From: Symsagittifera roscoffensis
Taxonomy: Eukaryota; Xenacoelomorpha; Acoela; Convolutidae
Assembly: GCF_963678635.1 (NCBI RefSeq)
Contig: NC_087063.1
Span: forward strand, 42,856,759 to 42,920,758
DNA: 64,000 nt
Direction: 5' to 3'
Shown here: positions 1 through 12,884 of the stretch, piece after piece
Layout of the letters: each line of letters begins with the position of its first letter
Position numbering within the stretch: position 1 is the stretch's first letter
The notes under the pieces: model-generated
What the model was told of the DNA's origin: nothing
Seen by the model: only the letters and a program-made list of their open reading frames with translations
Database searches by the model: none
Program-made: the position numbers and the translations under genes

Positions 1-3000
1 TAATAGCTCTAATCTATTAAGTCGTAGAGACATTTCAATTAAAATTTTGTCATATAACATTTTGTAAATGTTTTGTCTAAATTCTAATCTATTATTGGTT
101 AATGCTAAGCTATTAAGGTCTAGTTCGAGACTTATGGTCGCACCAGATAAATTATGATCGATGGGTATAACTCATAGAGTAATTTCGGATAGGGTACACC
201 GTCTGCTCGTCACGCTATCTTATTTTCGGCCGGATAGATTCGTGCAACTTCTTAGTCTAATACCGATCCTAATCTTACTCTTATACTATCTAGTCTCAGG
301 TTGTTTAACTAGTCTCTGCTAGGCTCAATAGATCTAGGGTATACTGGTTTATTGCGGTTGCTGAAGTACTCGGGAGAGTTCAACTAATTTCTAAGTTAAA
401 TTCAAATCTCTCTGGTGCTGAAATTACAAGTAATTTCAGCACTTACAAATAAGTGGATTGTTAGTTAGATGGATCATGATTGGTTAATATTAAATACTTT
501 ACATTGGTAAAATATCTAATTTATCCAATCATAAAATGTAGTTTAGATCAGGTTCCAAATCACACTCACCTTGATTTTCTCGCAATATCTGAATTCATCC
601 TGCAAGACTTTTTCTAATACTTGCATTTTGTTTCAGGGAAATGAGCAAAATTTGCACTATCGTGGAAATATATTTTCCAATTATTTAAATTATTTTGAAT
701 GAGATCAGTGATTTTTGTAGTTACTGCTTGTATTCTAGCAGATTTTTAGTAAAATCTTGCTCCAGATTTCGCTGAATAGTGTTTTCCCTAAACGAAGGAT
801 GAACGAAAATGACATGAGTGCCACGAAGACCAGCAATCATTTCAATTTCCAAAAACTTTTAAAATAGGTAGATTATCGTTTTAGTTTGAAAAAAAACATT
901 GAACTGTTTGAAAAATAGTGTCACTAAAATTCGGAAGCTAGGTAATTTTTTTTATGAATGAATCTGGGCGAAAAATAACCGAAAGCTGCAAAATCAAATG
1001 TTTGCCCTAAAGGCATGTATTATACATCCTCAGTAAAATTAGTGCCCGGTAAAGAGAATGAATTTTTTGCAAATTTTTTGCAGTATTTGCGTTCTGGAGA
1101 AGACCTATCGATTTCCTTTAAATAAGTTGTTTGGGACTGCATCTTAAAGCTTTTTACTTTGAATATAATTATTGAGGAGTTTCAATGATGCAAGTTTTTA
1201 TTTCTTGCAAGATATGTTTGCAAAAGAAGATATAAAATATTCCGAAATTCTGGCCAAGTTCCTGAGAAATTTTAGTTAAAAGTATAAAACGTCTGACAGG
1301 ATTTTTTGCGAATGATCATTTTCTATTGTTTAAAAGCAAGGTCAGATTTACTGCTAATCATTGACGACCATTATACTTCATTGGCTTTTTGTTTATGGGT
1401 CTTTTTATATATTACGCCCAAAAATCAGTATTTCATAATCTTGAAATGAAACTATTTTGCTTCAACCTGATTGGCCAGTTTTATTGTTCAAAGTGTTTTG
1501 TTCACAATTTTAAATCGAATTACAAATGAGCCGAATCGGCTTAAAATGAGAACTGTTTGGTAAACTACTCAAAATCAGTTCAAAATTGCTTCAGAGTTTT
1601 ACTCAGATTAGAAAAAACACAGAAAACAGTCCCGGGAAAAAATGACCTCCCATGTGGACAATCTCCCTTGATATACCAAGTGATTAATTTCCCTTTAAAA
1701 TCAAATGATAAATTCCATCCGTAAGGCCTGCATGTAATCTGCTTAAATCTGATTGACTGAAAATTATTACTTTTAACCAAGTGATCGCTGTCCCCTAACA
1801 GTGACCAAAATGTCCAAAATGACCGTATCTGCTCAAAGTTCGGCCTGTTAGAAGTCGGCTTAAGAATAAAGTGATCGAATTTGTATTAACGGAATCAATC
1901 AGGGCTATCGCTATATTGCTCTCAGCATTTATTCATTGAAAAATAGAAAATCGAAAAAATTGGGTGGAACAAGTAAAAAGACTTATGGTTATTTAAGAGA
2001 TGACTGAAAAGTAATGAAAAAGGTGTTTTATGCGTCAAAATTTTTTTGCCAACCCTGATTGTGATAGTCTGGAATTGGACTTGCATGGGTGCCACCTAGC
2101 ATGCGGCTCTTAGCGCAATTAGACATGAGTTTGTAAATCAACATTTTCAGCTAAAATTAAAACTCATGCGTGCCCCATCAAACTGGCTAATTATTTTAAT
2201 GTCCATTTCACCATTTCAAAACATTAATATTGGACACCTGAAATATTAACGCCCGAATCTGATTGGCTGAAATTAAATTTGTTGATAAAAATAATTTGAA
2301 TAGCTCGTTCAATTAGTAAATGAAATGATGCACTGTTAATTTGTTTGTAGGAGGAATAAGTAAAAAGGTCATAGTTTTTAATTAGGCCAAAAAGCCGAAA
2401 AAATACGTGAAGCATAACTGATTATTCGGCAACTTATTCCTTAAGTGCTAGAGCTAATTTGAAGCGTTGGTTTAGCCTTTTTATCTTTCATATAAAGACT
2501 TTTGACGTCATTACTTCAGTTAGCCTTAATATTTGTCAAAATCTTCACAGAACTTACTCAAACATAATCAGAAATTATTTGTGAAGTTTGGGCTCCGAAG
2601 CTTTAATCGACATTAAATGATTAGCTAGTTCTTGGCTCAAAAAGTAAATCATTGAATAATCGTTATTAATTGATAGATTTTAAATACGTTGAAATATAAA
2701 TCATTTATCTCTCTCGAATGGCCACGACGAATTTTCAAGAGCGTACATTTTATGGCTAATTTGGACAACTTTTGTGCGTTTTTGACCGTTATTATAGTTT
2801 TTGACCGTTTTTTATCTCAATTATTTTCAGTTAATATTTTTAGTTCGTCTCAACGTTCACGTTGAATTTAGCCCAGAAAAATTAAGAAAAAAAGTAACAA
2901 CCAGTTTCTGATTCAAGGAGAGTAATAATATCACATTCGACGTAGATTACACCCAGCCGAAGTCAACATAGTGAAAATGGGCATAGAATGCACATTGAGC

Positions 3001-5339
3001 ATGCCAACTTAAGGAGTCTTCTTGAAGTTTAACTGAAATTGGGTTCGTGTTTTTTCTAGGTGCCCTAGAATGAATGGAATGCATTGAAATTGTTATAACC
3101 AATTTGGATATTATTAGCCCTTTAGTAAAGTATTAATAACCGTTCACTACTTTGGTTTTTATCAGCCCTTCAGTAAGGTAGCTTGCCTTGTGGTTCGGCT
3201 TTTATTAAAATTTTTGAAAATTTGTTGAAGTTCGAACTTGTCGCTCGAAAGGTTAAAGCAACAGCAAAAGATTCTGAAGATTAAATTCCCCTGTTTGACT
3301 TGAGCGTTTATTGAAACTGCGTCTGGAATATTTTGATCCACTCTAGCTAGCGGGAGGTTGAATGAGCGGAGGGGATTGGGGGTTGAACGGGGCTAATTCT
3401 GGAAAACCTTGTAGTCTTTCAATCAGTTTGGAACTCGACTTGTCTCTTGCCACGCGTGCTTGCTAATCCCCCATACGCCATTTTATGTCACAAAGAGGTG
3501 CAAATTACAATGACCAACTAGCCGATGGATATATATATATATATATAAATCGAAAACAACAAATATAAAAGTATAGTTTTAAGGTATTTTTCAAGCAATG
3601 GCAGGGCAGTAAACATGGAAGCTTGTTCGGAATCCTTCCCGCAGTCGGCCAAGTATGACGTTTCAATGAAAAGAGATAAGATCGCTTCTCAGTAAACAAT
3701 CCGCCTCCGTGGTCCACATGCCAAATTCTTACCATGGTAATATGGCCTGGCAGTTATATTCACTTCTCAAATCTCGCTCCAGTGGCGCCAGTGCGGTTAT
3801 TTTTGTATTACACTACAGTGAAGTCCCTGCTTCTTTATCCTGGACCAACCGGCAGTTTAGTAGCTGTTCTGGTTCTGCTATCCAGAAGTGAATTGGAGAA
3901 AATAAGAGAAAAATCAGCCCAGTAATATAATATTATGTCTTGTATATATATGTTGGAGCGCATACTGTTATATTGCTCTCTGTCTTATATATCATTTGCT
4001 AAGCAATGCAGTTTGCGAGCACAAGGACATAAAGACAGGACACGAACACGCCAGTAATGGTAAGCTATCACAAATCCCTATTTCACATTCTCACCACTGT
4101 TCCACTTGAATTTTTTACCGCAAAAAAGTTAGAAATTTTTCGGAAAAGTTTACTAATTTATAGCTGATTTGAAAACCAATGCAGTCCCCACTTCGAAAAT
4201 GCACGTTGTTGAAAATTAACTCAGGATCTGTTTCTGCCAAGCCAGAATCCTGTCCACACCCGGGTTGACAAAAAAGCTACTCGTACAATTCCCATACAAT
4301 TTTCCATACATTCCATTCATTTTTTGAAAATGCATGAAAACAACCCGGGTACTTAATTAACCCGGATAATCAGTTTTGGTTTTGAAAAAAAAACAAATTT
4401 TAACTCAAATAGGAAATAGTTCAAATAGGAAATGTTATGTTTACGCTGATATTAACGTCATAGATTTCTTATTCTTGATATAACTGCCTCAAAAATTTCC
4501 GGTTTGGGGCTTCTGTGGATTTTCTGTCTAGATTTTGTCTGCGATTGAAAACTGCAGCTAACTTTTCAGTGAAACGTGAAAGCGGGCGCCCGTTGAAAAA
4601 GTTGATTTATTCTAATTCGTACCATTTTTCGAAAATCGTTTTTGAAATTTTTTCTCGCGAACTGTTTTAAAGGGCTGTATCTAACAAGCGATCCAACCTT
4701 GATCTGAATTCAAAAAAGGAGCTGCCAATTGGTGAATACTCAACTTAATTTTGGATTTTCACAAGCCAAGCAGGACCTGTGTAATAAAAGCATTGTTTTG
4801 ATGAAAAAAAGAGATAAATTTTGTTAAAATTTTTGGTCATTTATACACCTCAAAATTGGGCCAAATATGAAAAAGGTATGTAGCATTGATTAAGCGTAAA
4901 TATGATGAGCTAAAAGCTACAAGTTTTGAGGTCAAGAAGTCTTTTTGCACTGGAAATGTGTTCCTTTTAGAGATATAAAACAAATTTAGCAACTTGGTCA
5001 CATAAACATCAAATAAATAATTCCGTCTTTTTGGCGTAGCAATATGAGTCAAAGAGCACAAGAAAGAACTAAATGATAGAAATGATAAATAATTTTGATC
5101 ATGATTTGTTTGAGTTTATGAAAGAGGTTTTTAAAGTTTTTGCAGCTTCAGTTTGCATGCTGGCGCGAACAACGCCTTTGGTCAACGTGTACAATGTGAC
5201 ACAAAAAATTAATATCAAGGGCATCATAGACTGTTTATTCAAGAAATTTACAGATTTCAGAAGCCTACAAACATTTGTTTGTTCGTTTTTTAATTGATTG
5301 AAAAATGTTTTTTTTTAACTATGAAACTTTTTCAAAACT
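1..5339. other. Non-coding stretch, no gene recognised
   Basis: Every open frame here is below about 80 codons, AT-rich in composition and without a recognisable motif. I see no RNA gene. The only distinct low-complexity feature is a short (AT)n run near 3530. A short phrase around 2090-2140 (gtgccacctagcatgcg) recurs in altered form near 27228, which suggests an old interspersed repeat. The stretch could be intergenic DNA or an intron of a gene beginning outside the window. Confidence 0.5.
3530..3547. repeat. (AT)n microsatellite
   Basis: An uninterrupted alternating AT/TA run of about 18 bases, read directly from the sequence. Confidence 0.85.
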
Positions 5340-5945
5340 CTTTCTTAGCCCACTTGAGGGCAACCGGGTAACAGAAAGTTTTGAGGATTAGCAAGCAGAT
5401 CAGTTTAGTGCTGCAAGCTAATTGTTCTAGTTTTTTAGAAAAATTACAGATATCAATTATGATACCCAAATAAAAATCCAAATAAAACGTTTTTCTAAGA
5501 CAAGGATACCCATTGCTGTGCGAATAGCACAAAAATTTCTGACGACAAAAACAAAAAATATATTTTTAAATTGTTTGCAAACTGAGATGTTTTGTTCATT
5601 CGGCTTAAGCGGGTCTGAAAGAGAGTCTATATACACGTACATTCGGTATCGATAGTAAGAGTACAATAGTAAGAGTACAATTTTTGGTGAAAGTTAAAGA
5701 TAAAACAAAACAATCTGTATTTTTTTTAAAGTTGCAGATTTTTCATATAAAATTTTTGTTGTCTAGAAAGAAATAAAAAAGCTTCAAAAGTAATGTTGCT
5801 TGAAAAAAAATTTAACCGCAAGGGCTTCAAAAAATTATACCACTCGACTCATCCGGACAATTATTTGTGGAATCTGATTTTTTGGCGGAAATATGAAAAA
5901 AAAAATAAAAGACAAGCGAATACAAAGTTCCGCCCTACTTTCAGT
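5340..5945 (+). repeat. Interspersed repeat family 3, diverged copy
   Basis: This copy shares its order of landmarks with 12885-13430 and 13440-14045. First comes a phrase like 'ttgctgtgcgaatagcaca', then, about 400 bp on, 'cactcgactcatccggacaattatttgtgg', and finally a 'caaagttccgccctactttca'-like end. The 109-codon frame at 5793-6122 runs across the edge of this repeat into the duplicated segment, so it is not taken as a gene. Confidence 0.5.
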
Positions 5946-6059
5946 AATTGGAACAAAAATGGTGCTACTATAAAAAAAAGTTTGAATCAACTACTGACGT
6001 TGCCAGACCAGATGCTAGCAACCAATATTAGCTGGTGTTCAAAATTGAGAGAGAGTTTT

Positions 6060-7190
6060 ATCATTTTCTATTCTACAGGACAGTTAGAAAAATTTTTATC
6101 GGATCAAGCATATCTGCCATGATAACGAATGTAAGACTTCCAAATAAGACTAGGAAACATACTGATAGGGGTAATAAAAACGAGGAAAAATCAAAGTCTT
6201 AAATCGATATTGTAATCAAAATTTGGGATGCGAGATTGTCCAAGTTAGACAAGCCCCAAAGGAAAGGCAAAAAGCTTTAATATCGATGACTTATGTTGAA
6301 AATATCAGGATCTTATTGATTTGATAACTGCTAACCTCGACCCAGAAATGACAATTGTATGCAAAAACCCACCCATACTTTTTCATCAAGTTGCTAATTG
6401 GCTTCCATGACTGAAACCTATAACAGATCCACAGAAGGATTTCAGATGGTACAGTTTAACTTTCTAATAAAAGACACAAAACGTAGGAGCTTTATAGGGG
6501 TAATATGAAAGTTGACGATGAACGAGGAGATTTTTTCATATCAATTTGCTTCCGTTTGTTTGAATGCCATTTCTTCAATACCCTCAGAAATCAGAATAGC
6601 CCAGCCAGACAGCCACTTAAGTACATTATCTAAACAATCACCAATGCGAAAATACCAAAAGGAATATCTATCATATACAACTACATTGAGTCAGAATATC
6701 CAAAACAAGAAATCTTCAGGAGCTGAAGCCAACACTGCTTCAATTATACCCAAGTCTTTCAGCAAAATAAAGTTAGGCTTGTTACGAGAATACTCTTCAT
6801 ATAAGTCTGCAATTTTTAATTTAGAAGTAAAAAACTTCTGTTTGTTGTCTTACCAATAGTCTCTGTGACTCCTTTTTAAGAATTTGAGCAGTTTGTTAAT
6901 TATAGTAATCTAGAACATGATGTAATGAAAACTATTGAAACTGGTTTTCCGTGGGTTACCAAAAATTTTCGAAAATTATTACTGTTTTTCCATATAAATA
7001 CTTTAAATATATTTAGTTTTGTACGTTGCAGTTTTCTAATAGCTCTTCCTATTGCTAATTGAACAAAATTTTTCAAAATAACTAATAAATTTTCTTTGAA
7101 ATTATTATTATTTGTCTTCTTTTTGCGATTTGTATAAAGTTTAGAGCCAAAAACGTCTTTTTTCAATTGAAATCTACGTTAATTCTTCTT
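6060..7190 (+). pseudogene. Decayed coding-like blocks, unrecognised (copy A)
   Basis: Several short + strand frames look protein-like but are broken by stops and shifts. One block at 6309-6410 reads LIDLITANLDPEMTIVCK before a stop. A second lies at 6518-6856, starting from an ATG (the peptide begins MNEEIFSYQFASV). A third at about 6893-7060 reads HDVMKTIETGFPWVTKNF. The same blocks, with amino-acid differences, occur in the same order in copy B, so the decay largely predates the duplication. I do not recognise the family. It could be the cargo or replication gene of a mobile element; no catalytic motif is visible. An antisense 88-codon frame over the third block is treated as a shadow. Confidence 0.35.
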
Positions 7191-8064
7191 GTTTATCCGG
7201 TAAAATTAACCAAAACTAAATGAAAAAACTGGGGCTATTCTCATGGGCGAAGGACCAAATGGGCAAAATATTCATGGGCGAAAAACTAAAAACACAAAGA
7301 GTCAAAAGTCAATTATTAAAATGAATCAATTGCCTTTAAATGGAATCAAATCAAGCAGTATTGTGCTTCTTGTATAACGAAACCCGTCAAACAAAAAATT
7401 TGTTCCAAATCGACGGCGGTCAGTGAAAATTTAAAAGTTTTGCTTATTTCTGCCGCCTTTTTTTGCCAATATTAATAATAAGTCCCTGTAAATCTTTACT
7501 TTTTCTGATATTTACACGCTTCTTTTCCAAATATTGGAATACTGGAATCTGATTGGCTGGTTTTTGCTTTCACCCATTCAGTTTTTTGCCAATGAAAAAT
7601 TCCACCAAAAAACATCTCAAGAAACAACAACTCAAAAAACAACAACAACAATATCAAAGGTTTACGTTCAAAACTTATAACTTCAGCCGCAAAAATTTCA
7701 AATTTCGAAACAACTCAGTGGCATAGAAACGCAAACCCTGTTTTTTGAGTTAAATGATTAGTTTTAACAGACTCCGGATAGCAAAACTTACGTTGGTTGC
7801 CCATTCGATTAACCAACGAAAATTAACACATAATTAAAAAGTTAAGCTCCCAATGCCAAAAATCTCAAAATCTGCAATTGCACCAAGGCTTTAGTATTTC
7901 GAATAGCAAAACCACAATTTTTGAATAGATCTTAAGCTAAGTTTAATAACAACACAAAATTAACACTGTTAAAAATATCAAATAATCCAAATAAAAAAAA
8001 TGTTTGTTTTTTGACCCAGAACAACTACGCAAAATCACACATTTCTAAAACAATATTTTTAGGT

Positions 8065-8609
8065 TATTGTTCCGACTTTCGATACGAAAATAACGGAATA
8101 TTTGTGCTCGGGGTGGGTTTTTTTTCTTCAGACAAATTTCGACTTTTCAACAAACCATTTTTGACGGAATTTTGTAAAATCATTCAAAAGTTATTGTTGT
8201 CTTGAGCTTAAATTTGAAAAGATATTTCACCTGTGATCATTTTTCGTAAAGTTATGAGGGTTTAAAGATTGCCATTTTGGCCATTTTGACCAATTTGGGA
8301 CAATTAACGCGCGATATATTTGGCGCTATTAACGCGTAAGCGGAGATTCGATCCGTCTTATAAATCGTTCCAAATTGGTTGAACGAAGCTTATTTGCCAT
8401 CATTGATTTGTTACAAGGAACGAAATATATCTTTTTGTACTTTATATGGCGTGTGGGGAGATGAATTTCAAAAAAAAAAGTCAAATTTTATTTAAAAAAA
8501 TTTATTTTACTTCATTTCATTTAATTTTTTTATTTAACACTGCTGCTCCGTAAACCTTAAAAGGCAGTCGGAACATTCAGGGCTTCGCCTTGATACGAGC
8601 AGTCTTGTT
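8065..8609 (+). repeat. Interspersed repeat family 1, copy in duplication A
   Basis: It runs from ttgttccgactttcgatacg at the left to gatacgagcagtcttgtt at the right. The left end carries a short hairpin (cttTCGataCGAaag type, with one change here). The right end carries a degraded version of the agggcTTCgccct hairpin. The interior has two attaacgcg motifs 24 bases apart and the phrase ttataaatcgttccaaattgg. It encodes no protein. It is a member of the family described at 10801. Confidence 0.85.
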
Positions 8610-9219
8610 ATATTTTGAAATAATTCAATGCAGACAAAAAAAAACAATTTTCATCTCTTATATCTTCGAAGTGAATGGTGAAACAGTGCCCAATCTACAC
8701 TATCAAAAACTCTCATTGACTAAATAATTACTTAACTGTGCTCCAAAGATCAAAGAAGCATTTTAGTTGTATTCAAGCGTGCCACTAAAACAGGCTGTCT
8801 AGACACAGTTTCTAAATAAAACTATCCGATAAACTTTGACTACTACTAAGACAAATTTATTCAAATGATTCCAATTTAACTGAGAAGAAACCCCGAAATA
8901 ATTTATATGTTTCAACCGATACTTTGTCCAAAAACTCAAAAAAGTTGACAATAGAAACAAAGTCATTTTTTTACGTTACGCTAAACTTTATTTTTATCAC
9001 GAGTCAGATATAAACAAATTATACAAAACATTCAATTAATTAGCAAATTATACTTTTATTGCAAAAACATTTTTGGGACGCATCAAAACAAACAAATTCT
9101 AAATGGCAAATCTCTTTTATACAGGTTCTCAAAAACTAAAATTGTCTACAACTATAGGATGTCTGCAAAAACAAAATACACTATTAAAAACTCGTTCAAA
9201 ATTAAGAGAGAGTTTTATC

Positions 9220-10350
9220 ATTTTCTATACTGCAGGACAGTTAGAAAAATTTTTATCGGATCAAGCATATCTGCCATGATAACGAATGTAAGACTTCCAA
9301 ATAGACTAGAAAACATACTGATAGGGGTAAAAAAACGAGGAAAAATCAAAGTCTTAAATCGATATTGTAATCAAAATTTGGGATGCGTGATTGTCCAAGT
9401 TAGACAAGCCCCAAAGGAAAGGCAAAAATCCTTAATATCGATGACTTATATTGTAAATATCAGGATCTTATTGATTTGATAACTGCTAACCTCGACCCAG
9501 AAATGATAATTGTATGCAAAAACCCACCCATGCTTTTTCATCAAGTTGCTGATTGGCTTCTATAACTGAAACTTATAACAGATCCACGGAAGGGTTTCAG
9601 ATGGTACAGTTTATATTTCTAATAAAAGACACAAAACGTAGGAGCTTTATGGGGGTAATATGAAAGTTGATGATGAACGAGGAGATTTTTTCATATCTAT
9701 TTGCTTCCGTTAGTTTGAATGCCATTTCTCCGATACCCTCAGAAATCAGAATAGCCCAGCCAGACAGCCACTTAAATACATTATCTAAACAATCACCAAT
9801 GCGAAAATACCAAATGGATTATCTATCATATACAACTATATTGAGTCAGAATATCCAAAACAAGAAATCTTCAGGAGCTGAAGCCAATACTGCTTCAATT
9901 ATACCCAAGTCTTTCAGCAAAATAAAGTTACGCTTGTTACGAGAATACTCTTCGTATAAGTCTACAATTTTTCATTTAGAAGTAAAAAAAACTTGTTTGT
10001 TGTCTTACCAATAGTCTCTGTGACACCTTTTTAAGAATTGGAGCAGTTTGTTAATTATAGTAAACTAGAACATGATGTAATGAAAACTATTGAAACTGGT
10101 TTTCCATGGGTTACCAAAAATTTTCGAAAATTATTACTGTTTTTCCATATAAAAACTTTAAATATATTTAGTTTTGTACGTTTCAATTTTCTAATAGCTC
10201 TTCCTATTGCTAATTGAACAAAATTTTTCAAAAAAACTAAAAAATCTTCTTTGAAATTATTATGATTTTTCTTCCTTTTGCAATTTGTATAAAGTTTAGA
10301 GCCAAAAACGTCTCTTTCCAATCGAATTCTACCTTGTTTCTTCTTGTTTA
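9220..10350 (+). pseudogene. Decayed coding-like blocks, unrecognised (copy B)
   Basis: These are the counterparts of the blocks in copy A. The first block is more intact here: a frame at about 9430-9556 reads LNIDDLYCKYQDLIDLITAN and ends at a stop. The second block is 9673-10011 (peptide begins MNEEIFSYLFASVSLNAI). The third overlaps 10050-10220. Amino-acid changes between copies include conservative ones, but stops interrupt both, so neither is a working gene as it stands. The family is not recognised. Confidence 0.35.
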
Positions 10351-10800
10351 TCCGGTAAAGTTAACCAAAACTAAATGAAAAAACTGGGGCTATTCTCATG
10401 GGCAAAGGACCAAATGGGCAAAGAATTCATGGGCGAAAAACTAAAAACACAAAGAGTCAAAAGTCAATTATTAAAATGAATCAATTGCCTTTCAAATGGA
10501 ATCAAATCAAGCAGTATTGTGCTTCTTGTATAACGAAACCCGTCAAACAAAAAATTTGTTCCAAATCGACGGCGGTCAGTGAAAATTTGAAAGTGTTGCT
10601 TATTTCTGCCGCCTTTTTTTGCCAATATTAATAATAAGTCCCTGGAAATCTTTACTTTTTCTGAGATTTACACGCTTCTTTTCCAAATATTGGAATACTG
10701 GAATCTGATTGGCTGGAATCTGACCTGCACTCGAGTATCATGGACCAAAATTGAGTATATTGGATTTGGTTTCTGAATAATTAAAGAAAGTACTGAATAG

Positions 10801-11347
10801 TTATTGTTCCGACTTTCGATACGAAAGTAACGGAATATTTGTGCTCGGGGTGGGGTTTTTTTTTCTTCAGGCAAATTTCGACTTTTTAACTAGCCATTTT
10901 TGACGGAATTTTTTTATATCATTCAAAAGGTATTGTTGTCCTGAGCCTAAATTTGAAAAGATATTTTCCCTGTGATCATTTTTCGTAAAGTTATGAGGGT
11001 TTAAAGATTGCCATTTTGGCCATTTTGACCAATTTGGGACAATTAACGCGCGATATATTTGGCGCTATTAACGCGTAAGCGGAGATTCGATCCGTCTTAT
11101 AAATCGTTCCAAATTGGTTGAACGAAGCTTATTTGCCATCATTGATTTGTTACAAGGAACGAAATATATCTTTTTGTACTTTATATGGCGTGTGGGGAGA
11201 TGAATTTCAAAAAAAAAGTCAAATTTTAATTAAAAAAATTTTATTTACTTTATTTCATTTAATTTTTTTCTTTAACACTGCTGCTCCGTAAACCTTAAAA
11301 GGCAGTCGGAACATTCAGGGCTTCGCCCTGATACGAGCAGTCTTGTT
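10801..11347 (+). repeat. Interspersed repeat family 1, best-preserved copy
   Basis: This non-coding unit of about 547 bp recurs across the window. It opens with ttattgttccgactttcg, where CTTTCG-ATA-CGAAAG forms a perfect 6-bp stem. It ends cagggcttcgccctgatacg followed by agcagtcttgtt, where AGGGC-TTC-GCCCT forms a perfect 5-bp stem. The left GTTCCGACT and the right AGTCGGAAC are inverted copies of each other, giving subterminal inverted repeats. There is no protein. The structure fits a non-autonomous DNA element (MITE-like or Helentron/HINE-like); the class is an inference. Confidence 0.85.
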
Positions 11348-12449
11348 ATATTTTGAAATAATTCAATGCAGACAAAAAAAAACAATTTTCATCTCTTATA
11401 TCTTCGAAGTGAATGGTGAAACAGTGCCCAATCTACACTATCAAAAACTCTCATTGACTAAATAATTACTTAACTGTGCTCCAAAGATCAAAGAAGTATT
11501 TTAGTTGTATTCAAGCGTGCCACTAAAACAGGCTGTCTAGACACAGTTTCTAAATAAAACTATCCGATAAAATTTGACTACTACTAAGACAAATTTATTC
11601 AAATGATTCCAATTTAACTGAGAAGAAACCCCGAAATAATTTATATGTTTCAACCGAAACTTTGTCCAAAAACTCAAAAAAGTTGACAATAGAAACAAAG
11701 TCATTTTTTTACGTTACGCTAAACTTTATTTTTATCACGAGTCAGATATAAACAAATTATACAAAACATTCAATTAATTAGCAAATTATACTTTTATTGC
11801 AAAAACATTTTTGGGACGCATCAAAACAAATAAATTCTAAATGGCAAATCTCTTTTATACAGGTTCTCAAAAACTAAAATTGTCTACAACTATAGGATGT
11901 CTGCAAAAACAAAATACACTATTAAAAACTCGTTCAAGTTTTCTAATAGCATTGAGTCTGAAGAAAAATTTCAGACTCGTTGCTGAAAAAAATTCAACAG
12001 GCCTACCTTACATTTGGCTTGGGCTTTGAAAGTCATACGAAATTAAATCTTTACGCTTCTTGCTTTAGTTCTTAATGAATATCTGATAAAAAAAATCCAA
12101 CAGAAGCTTAGAAAGCAATTGTTGCACCAGGTTATACAAGCCTACCGACCCATTTCAATACAAGGCGTCAAATTTAAAAATTCGAAAAATTCTTAAGTAA
12201 GCAAATTTTCAAAATGTTCAAATTTCTCACAAAAACATTTTACAGGGCTAAACCCGATAGGCATTGAAAAAGCAAGAATCACCTCTGTGCTAGAAAATTT
12301 TATGCAACAGTTGCTGTAAAAACTTTTTGTACAAATTTCTTAAGAAATTGAATTGATAAGAAATATTGGAGTTCTTTGAAATCTTCATGGATATATTGAG
12401 CGTTTTCGTCAGCAACAGTCAGCCATATTGGAAATGATTGGAATTTGGT

Positions 12450-12649
12450 NNNNNNNNNNNNNNNNNNNNNNNNNNNNNNNNNNNNNNNNNNNNNNNNNNN
12501 NNNNNNNNNNNNNNNNNNNNNNNNNNNNNNNNNNNNNNNNNNNNNNNNNNNNNNNNNNNNNNNNNNNNNNNNNNNNNNNNNNNNNNNNNNNNNNNNNNNN
12601 NNNNNNNNNNNNNNNNNNNNNNNNNNNNNNNNNNNNNNNNNNNNNNNNN
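12450..12649. other. Assembly gap (200 N)
   Basis: Exactly 200 undetermined bases, a conventional scaffold-gap length, so the true distance is unknown. Any open frame drawn through it is meaningless. Confidence 1.
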
Positions 12650-12884
12650 CAGTATGTTTGGTTCACAGTTCTTTTCATCTGCAATCGTTACGTGTCTTTA
12701 CAATGCTTAATCGATCTTATGGTCTCATAAATGCTAGCACTAATCAGTTTTTGGCGTTTATCTACTGGTTGCCTTACTTACGGAACTGTTAGCCTATAAA
12801 TAAAACCGATTGACTGACTTTCCTTACCCATACACGAGTTAAGGAGTTCTGATTTTTCATTTGTTCTTCATAACTCGGAACAAG

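Larger units (their letters stand above)
6036..9193 (+). repeat. Direct segmental duplication, copy A
   Basis: This copy starts at 'gttcaaaattgagagagag' and is followed immediately by copy B at 9194. The two agree over most of their length with scattered substitutions. Copy A holds an extra stretch of roughly 480 bp (about 7570-8055) where copy B has only about 80 bp. Each copy carries a family-1 repeat near its 3' part (8065-8609 here). The substitutions between copies show that the duplication is not an assembly echo. No terminal repeats or transposase were recognised. Confidence 0.85.
9194..11937 (+). repeat. Direct segmental duplication, copy B
   Basis: This is the second copy of the segment at 6036-9193, in the same orientation and directly abutting it. 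The last ~100 bp of copy A (near 9100-9193, 'ggcaaatctcttttatacag') recur at the end of copy B (11840-11937). This fixes the unit boundaries at a 'gttcaa' phrase. Copy B is shorter because it lacks the ~480-bp stretch present in A. Confidence 0.85.

Noticed and set aside
5793-6122. 109-codon + strand frame
   Set aside because: It straddles the family-3 repeat and the edge of the duplicated segment, so it is a chance fusion of two repeats.
12409-12792. Open frames of 90-115 codons around 12450-12649
   Set aside because: They consist mostly of N bases from the assembly gap.
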